From Glandiceps talaboti (taxonomy: Eukaryota > Hemichordata > Enteropneusta > Spengelidae), in assembly GCF_964340395.1 (NCBI RefSeq), contig NC_135566.1:12148001-12212000 (forward strand): a stretch of DNA of 64,000 nucleotides. Reading direction: 5' to 3'. The notes under the pieces were generated by a model. The model ran no database searches. It saw only the letters and a list, made by a program, of their open reading frames with translations, and was not told the DNA's origin. Position 1 is the stretch's first letter. Every line of letters begins with the position of its first letter. The position numbers and the translations under genes are program-made. Shown piece after piece: positions 13,501 to 26,500 of the stretch.

Positions 13501-14539
13501 TTGACTGTCTTTAAAATGTTTTGTGACATATTGTGAGAACCCTTGTTAATTACTTCTCGTCCATGTCAGAGAATTAGATGTCATTCAATAAAATTAGTTT
13601 TGATGGTCAACACGCTGGAAAATGACCCAAATCAATATGAATACCCCTTGAAAACTGACGAAAAACCCCTGGAAAGCCTTGGAATTTTTAAAACTTTTTA
13701 TGCTGTAAAGAATAATGTTCATCAATGTTTAAGAGAATAGTAATAGTAGGTATATTTACGAATTAACTTGCCAAATTCTTTGAAATACATCTGGAAGGTA
13801 CACTTCTTAGTCGTCCAGTATTAATAGTTTCATTATTGTTTCCTTGTTTCCTGAACATTATCAATGGTGGTGGCGTTTGCCTCAGGTTCAGATGCAGACA
13901 CAAATTGCAGACAACAGATAGCAAATCCTGCTTTCCTAGTTGGATATCAGTTTCAAATAACCAGAAGAATAACTACAGTAATAAATTTACTTTCAAAATG
14001 TTTCATAGAACTTGTATAATCGTCCAGTGGCAATGTTCAAAATAACAAATACATTCAATTCATTAGTAAACTTGACGATTACATTTTAGAAGTAAATTTT
14101 TACCAACTTATCAACATCTCAGTAGTAAATACATAACCTGTTGTCATTGAAAGAGTGAAAGTTTTCAAAATTTGGTGAGAAGTGCTAACAATGAAGTTCA
14201 GCAATCACATTGATGCCCTTCCTACCTAAACAAACAAAGTTCATTTATTGTGCAATCATGCCTTATTTCATTCAAGTTGCTGTTCATCTATAAAAAAAAC
14301 ATAACCTTATTCTCCATTTAAAACTGGTCTATTACATTTGTACATGTACCGTATATCTTAAAATCTGCTTTCTACCAGGAGGTATTTGTTAGTACACAAA
14401 AAACTACAAGATGGGGGGAAAAAGGAGTTTAAGATATATACAAGGTTTTTGTGAAATGAATAAAACATGGACTCATTTATAATGTAATTGAATTCAGTTC
14501 CTGCTTCTGTGATGACATTTTATCTTTGTATTGGCACAG
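7500..14539 (+). other. EIF4ENIF1: 5' leader and long first intron of EIF4ENIF1
   Basis: The first coding exon begins right after a splice acceptor (TTGGCACAG, ending 14539) and its ATG lies three bases inside, so an upstream non-coding exon must exist. The most likely place is about 7500-7750, downstream of the promoter motifs; GCTGAG followed by GTTAGA near 7750 is a possible but weak donor. The rest would be a roughly 6.8-kb intron. It is AT-rich and includes related dispersed repeat fragments near 9890-11430 that repeat a motif close to GACACCATTTAAATGTCTA (near 10131, 10470, 10605, 11415). I see no other gene in it. Confidence 0.5.
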
Positions 14540-14542
14540 GAA

Positions 14543-17500
14543 ATGGAAAGTAATTGTAACATTGAAGTAGCAAAGAATGATGAAGGACTGTGTAAAGAAT
14601 CCAACGACTCCAAGAAACCTACTTCACCAAAACACTATTCAAAAGTAAGTTGAATATTTTAATACATATGTACTGAAATCTGTGTTGCCGAGTAGCTGTC
14701 ATTTCACTCTCTCTTTACCCATCATCATAATATGTGTTTAGTGTTATAAATCTATTTAAACTCACAAGAGTATACATGTATATAAAGGGCATATTTGGTA
14801 ATCTATGCAAATGCGGGAAATTCAAACTTTCGTACACAGCATTGTTACTGAGGTCTTATTTTCACCCTATATTTCTTTCCCTATGAAATATGTGACTTCT
14901 CGTTTATGTACAAACTTTTTAAAGATTGCAAATTTATGGAAAAAAACTTCGACATTATTCTCATCATTGGTGTTATAGAGCATGAAAACTAAGGAATCAG
15001 AACCTAAACCATTACTGTATGTGCCCTGGGTGATTCTGTAATGGCTTTAACATCACATAAACCTTAATGAAACAGAATCTAAAGTCGGCCACTGCATGTA
15101 TGTGCTGTGGGCAACTTATAGGGCTTTAACATCACATAATGTCTGCCATAGTACAGAGGAAGACCAAACATTATTTGTACAACAAAGTGACATCAGTGTC
15201 AATATTGTGATTTCAATATCTTATGAACTGTATATCATATTACAGATTTGACTTGGACGATTTCACTAATTATTGCCTATCATAACCAGGCCCTAGTCTA
15301 CAGTCGATGTAGAAACTGCAAACACACATTACAAGTCAAAGAATTTCTCAGTCTATTATATTGTTATTGAAATACTTAAAGTCTGTATTGTAGTCTAGGT
15401 TAAGGTATGTCATACTTAACCTGTGTACAAACAAATTACAAACAGTTTTATGCTAGCTGAAACAAGGTTGTTATTGGGTTTAGACTGAAGTTTATCACTC
15501 TACACCAACATGAAAACAAAATATAGATATTGCCTACTCGTGTATTCCTTTGTAAATGTCATGTGTTATATTTGATAAACATGAATACTTTGAAAAAAAG
15601 ACATATACTAGGGCTCCTTAGTACTTTGTTTATATACGTGCCAACCAGTATGGGTGTTTGTATGTCAATGATACAGATACAGATAAAGGCACAGGTACAG
15701 ACACAGGTAATGGTACAGATAGAGGTACAGGTACAGATATAGATATAGATATACACATGTAGGTACAGATGCAGGTAGTACTGATACAGATACAGATATA
15801 GCTACAGATACAGATACGGTACAGATACAGGTACAGATACAGGTACAGATACAGATACAGATATAGCTACAGATACAGATACGGTACAGATACGGTACAG
15901 ATACAGGTACAGATACAGATACAGATACAGATACGGTACAGATACAGATACAGATACAGATACAGATACAGATACAGATACAGGTACGATACAGGTACAG
16001 ATACAGATACAGATACAGGTACAGGTACAGATACAGGTACAGATACAGATACAGATACAGATACAGATACAGATACAGATACAGATATGTTAAGTCAAGT
16101 TCCATCACAGGACACATGGCAGTGTTTATGTTTATGAAGGGGTCATGTGGATAATGCAAATCCTTTTGATAGATATCCTGTGGGTGGAGGGTCTATGGAT
16201 AGATTCACTCTGAGATTGATTGGAAAAAATCAAATTTGTTGCCAGAAAGTCTAGTACATGTGAATGAATGAATGAATGAATGAATGAATGTATGTATGCT
16301 TTCTAATCAGTGCAGTGGAAGCTTTCGCAGGACTTCATGTGAACTCTGGATTTGATAAACATACATGTAATCAGTGGGAACTTTCGCAGGACTTCATGTC
16401 AGCCCCAGATTTGATGAACATAGTATACTCTCCTTAGATTCACCTACATGTCAGTGAAAATGACAGTAGTTTTGGTTATGTGATTGCTTAATTCTTTTAT
16501 ACAGAAAATAGCAAATAGTATGATTGACCTAGGGCAGGGAAAGAAGTCTCCAGTGACGTCTTGCTTCATAAGTTGTATTATAAATGTCAATCACAACTAA
16601 TGAAAATTTTCCTAAATAATGTAATTAGATTTCATTTTTACTGAAATGATGGTTAGGATTTAATTTTGCAATTCTTTGTAGGATGAGTTAGTAGAATTTT
16701 CTGAGAGTCCTGCTGCAAAGATACGACCTACTTGTCTTGCTGAAGAGTTTGATGGGTAAGTCATTTATTTATCATTATTATTATCATCATTATTATTATT
16801 ATTGACTTTATTTAATCTTGATAAATTGTAACCTCTTCTTACACAACTGGAACTTTGTATGAAAAAATATACATGTACTCAGAAATGGACTTTTCTGTTT
16901 ATTTCTACACATGTATATGCCATACTTCAGTTTGAACTATTATTTCACATATCTCACTTGCATATGATAATGACCCACCCGAGTATTCGAGTGTGTATTG
17001 GCAAAGTCAGTCTAGTTGATTTGTGTATGCAGAAATATGGAACCCGTTTTTCCCTGTACCTCTGAATTGTCATTTTTCGTATCAACCCCTCTGGTATAAT
17101 GTTAAGACATGAATCTATTGACCCAAAATATTTGATGGCATATTAAAACATAAATGACCTTATGGAATGATTCCATGAGATTACATCGTGATCAATAAAT
17201 AATGCATAGATACTCAAAAAGAAAAACCACAACAGTTTTAGCAGATGACATGATGTAATTGTAAAGATGGAATTCTAAATGCTGGTATATATGGACAAAG
17301 AACAAAATTAACCCTTTTATGTTTTGACTAACATGAAAATAAATTTTGAAAATATTGTTCTGCCCTGTAAGTAGACATTTTTCCCCAATATTGGGCTTAT
17401 GTACGGAATAATAGTATTTAATTTTGTGAGATGAAATCGACATTCAAACAACTGGTTATTCATTTTGTGGTATTTTGTTATCACTTATTTCAGGAAGCAC

Positions 17501-20500
17501 AAAGGAAGTCTATGTTAGATGTTTTGATTGTGATGATATTTTAGTTCAAAATAAACCCCATCGTTAAAAAGTGAATATAAACTCACTTGGAAATTGAAAG
17601 TGCTTATTGTGTAGTAAGGAGAATATGTTTGGCTTTATTTGTCATTTTTTTATAAGTTGTAGAATGGGGGGGGGGGGGGGGGGGGTGTAGAAATCATACT
17701 GAAAGAGTGATTCCTAGTAAATAGATATTATTAAAATACAATGAGTAATATCTATCCTGTATGTTTTATCATATTGAAATCCATCCCAGAATCATTGTCA
17801 CGAAAGAGTTTTGTTCAAATTCTTACTTCATACACTTGTGTGAGTTTCCATTGTGTTTTTATCAATAGATAGTGGGATTTGAAAGGTGAACTAGAAATGT
17901 CAATTACTGAAGTGTTTTTGAAGTTATACAATTTTCCTTTCATGTGCAGTGAGTTAGGTATAAAACAGTTGCATAATGTGAAGACTTCTGAAAGATGCAC
18001 TCTGATAGGTTTTGATATCTGTGGCCTGTATTATAATGATAATTTATTTCGAGTACCAGCTCATATAAAATTTAAAAAAAAAAAAAAAAATCATCACAAA
18101 ACCACATAAAAACACTAAAAGACTCAAATACAGAAACAAAGTTAAAAACAATCCATCAACAATCTTTTCCAAAAGTTAATGTATCATCAATAATTGCGAA
18201 AATTCTAAAAGGAAAGTGTATTGTATAGTATATATGCTTTCCAGTCAGTTGGACTCTTCAAGTACTTCACATTAGCCCAAACATTAAATAAGAAAATGCG
18301 ATTTAGACAATTTTTAAGACCCACTATTTTCCAACTGACAGATTCCAGAAAGATACCAGTTTGACATTGCATGTATTTCATTCCCTGTTTTTCACCATAC
18401 TTCAGTCCTGATGGAAGATGGGATCCTGAAAGATGGCATATGAGTCAGTCGGGAAAAAGATCAAGAGGACCATCACCAATTCAGTTTATAGACAGAAGAC
18501 CTAGTGATTTAGAAAGGGATATTTTTCGCAACAGACGACCTTCAGGTAAGGGTACAGAAGTAATCTGAACGATTTAGATATTATTCCCCAATATTTTTCT
18601 TCGTTCAGCCAAGCAAAATATGAGTGACCTAAGGGGTCTTTGTCACCAGAAGTCGCTAGACAAGTAGTGACAACCCTTAGGTCATGAGTATTTTCTGGCT
18701 GAATGAAGGAAAATATTGGAGAATAACATAATTATATCAGCGCTAGTAATATCAAGGAAAAATAGGGGAAAGTGAATGGAAATTTTGAACAGTTTGGTTC
18801 ATATTTCGATCACAGCAGAACCAGTGACGTAGACACATATCGTGACATAGACCTGCATTGTTGTGACATAGAACGACCAGAGTATATATTCCATATTTTT
18901 GGCTTGTACATGGTATAATAATTTTTAGCCCCCAATGGGGGTACCACTCAGAGGGGGATATTACTTCAGGTGCGATCCATTTGTGTGTTCGTCCATGTAT
19001 GCATCCACCTGTCTGTGTGCATGCACTCTCATACATTTGTATCTCTGGCATGCACCAGCCGATCTCAGATCTCAGCCAAACACCCACAAGCACATACATT
19101 GTGGTACTGAGTATATATTTAGTAGTTTTAGATGCACCAGTATATCTATTTAGATTGAAAACCTCAAAACTTACGTAAAAGGGGTGTAATCAATACCACA
19201 GCATCAACAAGTATGCAAAAAAGATTGCACAAAGTTTATACCCAGAAATCACTTGGTACTCATTTCACTTTGATTCACACATTCAGATGCTAAAGAGAGA
19301 CTTAAGGAAGAAAGAGATGGAATTGTACTCAGCCCACAACGTCGCAGCTTTGGCCATGGATGTCAGGGCTCTATACAGAGCACATACCAACGTCGATCAG
19401 GGAGTCCGCTTGAACAGAAAGATGGTGGCGGAAACCATGGCAACAGTGGCAGCCAGTCACAGAGACGTATTGGGAGCGGGAGGCTAACCAATCGTACAAG
19501 GTCTTTGGATTATGATGACCGGGCTGATAGGAATAGCGGCAGACCGGGACGTGATCGATATGATCGGGATTATGAACATGAGAAAGATGGCAGATTTGAA
19601 AAAGATGGCAGATTTGAAAAAGATGGAAGATTTGAAAAAGACGGAAGATTTGAAAAAGATGGAAGATTTGAAAAAGATGGTAGATATGACAGATATGGGT
19701 CCAAAGATTCCAAACGATATGGTAAGTACAATAGTGATAAAGAATCTTAGTTATCATACAGTCAGTTCAATTTTATACTGAACCATTGACCTTCAATCTT
19801 TATGACAAATCATCCTTTTGAGAGTAACCACTTTGTATCTCCAAAGTAAAGTTGACCTGTAGATGGTGGTATACTCAGTAGATTATATGTGTTACATATA
19901 TACTTTCCAGCGGCATGGGTAACGTGGTAGAACACTTCCAACAAAGTAGCTATGAAAATTAGTTTAAAGGTATAATGTAGTTTTCCAGAGATTTTAGGAT
20001 TTTACCCTCTGAAGTTCATAGACTCCGGAGAGGTTAACTGCAAGGAGTGGTGACCAAGTAACTTCAAGTGGTCTGATTTCAATGATTTCTTTGTGGAGTG
20101 AACCGGGACCTACTTTGCATTGATAATGTAAATGAAAAGTGAGGGGTCATGATGAAAGTTCTTCAGATCTATAGAAACATAAAAATCTCCTGTTCCGTTC
20201 AACGTAGTTGATGAATGTTTCATATTGTGACAGATGGAAATTTTCTAACTCGAATGTTGATGTCGTGAGACATTATAGGTAATGGATACATGATTTCATA
20301 TGTTAACAGGTCACCATGGACGCAAAGAGCCTGAACCAGAATGGTATTCAGCCGGTCCATCCAGTCAGTCTGAGACTATTGAATTACGGGGATTTAATAG
20401 GAGTGATGAACTACGCAAAGAAATACAAGAACGTAGACACATACCAGAAGGTAAGAAACTGTTAGTAGTGGTATGTCACAAGATTTAGATTGTATTTCCA

Positions 20501-23500
20501 CACTTTTACACACACCCACACATTCTCGAACACCACACCCACGCACACTCACGCACCCACACACACTTACATGCTACACCCACACTCACACTCACACACC
20601 ACACCCACATACACACACACATCCCTACCCACCTTCACATTCATGAACACATCCCACCCTCACACATGCACACCTCCCCACCCTTGCACATGTAGACATA
20701 CACACAACCCACCCCACACATCCTTATCCACTCTTCCCTCCAAGAAAATGCAATGAAATTCAAAGATTCTTATGATGTCAAAAATATAATATTGTTCCAC
20801 AACCTTTGTAAATTTTCTTGTCTTATTTGTAAAAAAAATCTTACTGTAAACTCATTAGCTCTACTCCAGAAATATCCATTTTCAAACTTGACTAAAAATG
20901 GTTTAATTCGGGGAATTACAGATTGCAAAGAAAAGTATCACATTTACTTTGAAAGATTCAACTTTTGTCAAATGTCAAGTACTTTGGGATTTAACCCAGA
21001 AGAGTAAAAAAACATTTCGTGAGTTTCTTGGAAATGTAGTTACATTTGTATTAATGTTGATTATATTATATCTTTCTGTAGTTATTAGTGTCAAAAATCG
21101 CAATGGTAGTTTTGAAACTCATCGGTCCAGTTCCCCTGAGACATCCCAAGACCAAGACACAAGTGCACCTACTGAAGATCAGAGCTTTGATATAAATCAG
21201 TTCTTTAATTTTAGTGATGCCATTCCGGGACTTCAGGATGTAAGTACATATACAAATAGTTCTTTCTGATCAAATTAAACTTGTATGTTTTGTTGTTTAT
21301 GTTAAGGGTTGTTGATGCCCGAGTGGTTAACCCACTTGCCTCTTACCACTGCGGTCAAGGTTTGAACCCTTTCAGGGTTTGATTAAATTTACTACACTGT
21401 AAGTAAGAACAGCGTCGTTCAGTTTGACTCTACCAAACAAATGCAGGTTTTCCCCAAGTACTCCGGTTTCCTCCTGCACAAATACTGAACTCCCTACTGT
21501 TATTTGGCATTGCCTATTGGATGGTTTATAAAATAAATAATGTTTATGTTATAGAAAAGATATTAACAGATTGATTAATTTACAATTTGTGAAATTTATA
21601 CAGCCTAGTAAATTTCAGTATGTGAGTATTATTGTGTGTGATGATTGGAGGAGAGCTACAAACTTATTCTATTCTAGGACATAAATTCAGCAAAATGGAA
21701 AAAACTTGTGTCTTTGTTATTAGATAAATTTATGTAATGTGTCATCTGTTTATTTGAGTTACCGTGCTGATATGTCATACATGTTGCTGTTTTTACAGAT
21801 TTCGGTAACTCCAGATGTTGGAGAGGTATCACAAACCAGTAGGTTCAGTCAGTGGTTCTCATCTGGTGGTGGTAATCCTAGTCATAGTAGTAGTCACAGT
21901 GGAAGTAGAAGATCAACACCTCATGAAGAATTAGAGTCTTTACATGGTAACTACTTTATTTTGTATTCCAACATAGATGTTACATGTTTTAATGATAGTG
22001 ATACATGAGATGGCAAGCTAATCATTGGGCAATCTCAGAATACAATAAGACACACTTGCTACAATACTTTTGTATTGTTGACTGCTTGTATTGTTATCAG
22101 TTAAAATAACAATAGAAGGCATCAATAATGCTTTTATTAGAAGTTGCCAAGCAAGGCCTGCATGTCAGGAACTGATGCCAGCTGTGTATTTGAGAAGTGA
22201 AAGTACAAATATGTAAATGAAACCAATGCAGTTTATGTTTTTCATTATACGAGCTTATATTAGACACAATGAATTCATACAGTATCCTTTCCTAAATTAT
22301 ACTTCTGAAGTTTGTATAATGATATATTTTAGACTGCATCCTTGTACAAATGAAGCATCAGTTAGATGTCTGCAACGCAACACACTGCAATACTATGAAT
22401 GCAACACAACACAATACCACAATGCAACGAAACACAGCACAACATAACACAACACAAAACAACGCAACACAACACAACACAACATAACACAACACAACAC
22501 AACACAATACAACACAACACAGCCCACTGTATTCTGTTGGCATTCGTAGAACAATCTGATACGACAGTGTGTTTCTATTTTGATCTCACAGCAGAACTTT
22601 CAAGGATTAACATTGTACCATCACCGGAAGCGTCAGTATTCTTACCAATCACACCACCAGACAATAAAGAAAGACAACAAGCATTTCTGGAGATGTTACA
22701 CAAAGCCAACATCAATCCGTATGTAAATAGTAATTCTGCTGAAAAGACCACTGATGGCAAAGCACCTGGTAAGTCATACAGATACAATTTATGATGTAAA
22801 TAATTACAAAAATGGTTCAAATGTTTGACTCGTTTTGACTCAATGGTCCTTCTCAGGGATACAATTTTATATCTTTCATATTAAACTAATACCATTATTC
22901 TAGTGATTTCCTTGTATTTCTAATTCTTATAAACAGTGTTTTTGCTAAAGGCAGTAAATAGGTACAATCTACGGGGGGTTCCCATGTCATTTTACCAGGG
23001 TTCCCAAACAAAATTATTGTTACTGGGGTCCCCAACCTTAGCAAAAACACTGTAACAGTTATAAATATACAATTTATACAGAAAGATGAGATATATAATA
23101 TATTTTTGTTCAATCAAAAAGCGTACATGTATATAAGTGGTGATGGGGTGGTGTGTATGTGGAATGGGGGTGGGGGTGGGTTAGTTCCTTGTTAGATCAA
23201 TCTGTTACCTGTATTGTTAAAGATTATAATCATAGAAGCATAGAGTTACATATACTTTCCATGTATCCTTCTGAAGACCTGACATACCAAGATAAGATTT
23301 GAAAAGTACAAATAGACAAGAAATGTGATGTTATTTTTTGTTTTGTTTTGTAGTTATTGATAACAAGCCGAAGAGTGTGAGTGAACTGGAGGCTGAACTG
23401 AAGGAACTAGTGATTGGCAACAACAACATTAGAAAACCAACACATCCAGTTGTTATTACACATGTGCAGAGACCAACACCACCACCAATGACACAGAAAG

Positions 23501-26500
23501 GTGACAGACAACCAGGCAATGAAGACTTAGGCTTAGGCAATGGAGGCATGTCAGCATTTGATAAGTTGGTATTCTCCATGAAAGCAACTGGTAATTTACC
23601 ATCACAAACAAAGACTTTGGTGAGTACTCAGTTTTTTTATCTTCAAAATCTTAGCTGCTTCAGAGTTTTATCGAGGCATTTTTTTTTTAGTGTTTTCTTG
23701 TTGTTTTTGGACTTATTATTCAGAACACTGCAGTTGAGGAAAGGTGGATTGATAGTTGACCATCATGCCTTGCAAATAAAGTCATTAAAGCTTCTTTAGT
23801 AGTGTAGAAATCAACAAATGGTATTAAAAAACCACTAAACTACATCATACGATAGAGATTTGTCAAGAAGTTAGATAAATTATTTGTGGTCCAATGACTA
23901 GTAATTATATAGATAAGGATAAACTGAATCAAATGAACAAATAAAAAACAAAGAACATAACAGAAAAATTGCCCGAAATGTTAATAAAAGAAATCACGAT
24001 CTGAACAGACTTAATATTTGGTATGTTGTGAATTAGATTCAAAGATAATGGTGCATCAAGATTTAGATCGTAAATTTCTTAATAAGATAATGTACATGTA
24101 CTTAAGGCTTTAACAAGTATTTTATCTTTCTATCTTCAGCTAAAGTCTGATGGACGTCCTTTGTCACCGTTGGATGTGGCAGGAAATCCACAAAATAGAC
24201 GACCTAAGCTGAACGGACCAGGTCCTGAACCAGAAGTTCTGATACGTCCACCATCAGTCCCAACTCCCCCAAAACAGGATATCCCAATAACACTTCAAAA
24301 ACCTGAACCAAGAATGCCCCAGCAAAAGCTGTCCCCTCCACCACTACAAATCCCTATGCCACAGATGGGTCGATTAACACCCACATTTTCTCAGAAAGAA
24401 CTTCTACAGGAACTTGTCAAAAACAATCAGATGTCCTCTACAAGACCTCTGTCTTCTCCTGCAAGACCTCTGTCACCCAATTTCTTTGCTGTCAATCAGC
24501 TGAAACCAACACCTCAGCAGCAGCAACAGATGTTGAAGAACATGACGCAAAGGTAACAGGCAAACTTTCTCAAGTTACTTATTAAGATAAGTGTATAGTA
24601 CTCCAAGGTAACAGAGAACTTTCTTAAGTTACTTATCAAGGTAAATGTACAGTTGAAGGTAACAAACTTTCTCAAGTTACTTATCAAGATAAATGTATAG
24701 TTGAAGGTAACAGACAAACTTTCTCAAGTTACTTATCAAAATAAATGTATAATCAAAGGAAACAGACAAACTTTCTCAAATTACTTTTGGAAATAAGTGC
24801 AGTTTATGACAAACTATGAGCGCAGTGTGGCCAACAAGGACATGAAATTGTATCTTAAAATTTTTTTTTCCACAAAACCATTTGTAAGATTTATCGCATG
24901 ACGTTAGTGTTGTGTGACATATATGTCCATAAAATTGTTTTCTAGGTAAAGTAGTTACTGGGGCTTTAAAATACACTCATAATGTGTTCATGTATGTTGT
25001 CACAGATATTTTGTTTCGAACTTCATAATGTTGCCAAGCCAGGAGTTATTTAGAGTACTGTTGCAACAACAACAAGCTGCAGCCATCATAAATGTTGACT
25101 AATTTCTTTATATCTCAAACTTTGTAGTAGGGCAATATCACCAAGCCAGGAGTTATTGGGAGCCCTGTTAAAACAACAACAACAAGCTGCAGCTATTCAA
25201 AGACCACAGTCTCCACAAGAATTCCTACAGCAAATGTTAGGACAAGCACAATCAACTCCAAGGGGACCATCACCAGCTCCGCTCAGTAAGTATTGATAAT
25301 TAATATTGAACAAGCTGAAATAAAGCATTTGTAGTCTTTTGGTGCAGGAAGTAATTTCTGATAGGCTGGTAGATCTGACTTCCTCAGTTTTTTTGCAAAT
25401 TAAGAATTACCGAACCAAAATTGTTAACCCCAATGCCATTGCTGGTATTTTGTAAAGAATGTATTCCAAGTTCATTGCCTTTTGAAATTATACCACATTA
25501 TCGTTGGGGAGTATGTCTTTGACAAAGTAGAGGACTTGTTATAAAACATGGGAAATGCAGCTTCTGTGTTACTTGGGTTCTGTAACCTCATCAAAAACAT
25601 TGAATCTGTAATTATGTCCGTAAATTTTACCACGTTTCCCATCTCGTTATGCGCAGTTTTGAAACATCTGAATGTTAACTGATGGCATAGTAATACTGGA
25701 TAGTTCTTTAGGTTTTCATAAAGTTGTCTCCAAAGAAGTCCAGTGATATGAGTTCAGTGTTAATGCAGGAGAAAACTGGAGAAAATCAGTATTGTTTGGT
25801 AGAGTCAAACTGAATGACACTTCTTACTTACAGTGTGGTAAATTAATTTAATGAAACCCAAACCATGGCTTGAAGCCAGACTGCAGTCATAAGCGGCTAG
25901 TGGTTTAACCACTCGGCCATGACATAAGTGTTACATAACACAATCATCTTCATTTAGTACATAGACATCCCACTAGAGATAAATGAATAAAATATAGCCA
26001 TTTTCACATTCAAACACAGACATCCCACTATCAGGGGGAAGAGCGACATCACCGCTGCCATGTGGACCTATGCCAGTGCCACCGCCATCTCCTATAGGAC
26101 CATCTCCAATGGGACCTACAGCACCACCTAATACACCACAGAGTAGAACACCAGTGATACCACGGGTCCCATCGCCTCAAGATTTAGTGGCACATACCCA
26201 GAGTATCTATCAACAAGCTTTAATTAAAAAACAATTAGAAGTACAGAAAGAGAAATACCTAGCTAGAGAAGCAGCAAGGTAAGTTGGAACATGTTATTCC
26301 TAACACTGAAAACTTAGCCAGAAAGATCTGTCATTGTTTCCGCTTTATACATGTATGTGATATGCTCAAACCCATATGAGCAATCGTGGTGGTGTAGTCA
26401 GTGATTACATGAGCAGACCAGCAACTCAGACTATAACAGAAATTTAATTTGAAAAATAGGCACTGTTACTGCAGATAGCACGTTGTGAATATTATTATCA

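Noticed and set aside
15665-16159. 164-codon Tyr-Leu / Cys-Ile repeat frame
   Set aside because: Translation of the ACAGAT microsatellite.
21306-21375. tRNA gene (Leu/Ser-like A and B boxes)
   Set aside because: It cannot form a full cloverleaf, and it continues into a body shared with another copy, so it is a SINE head.
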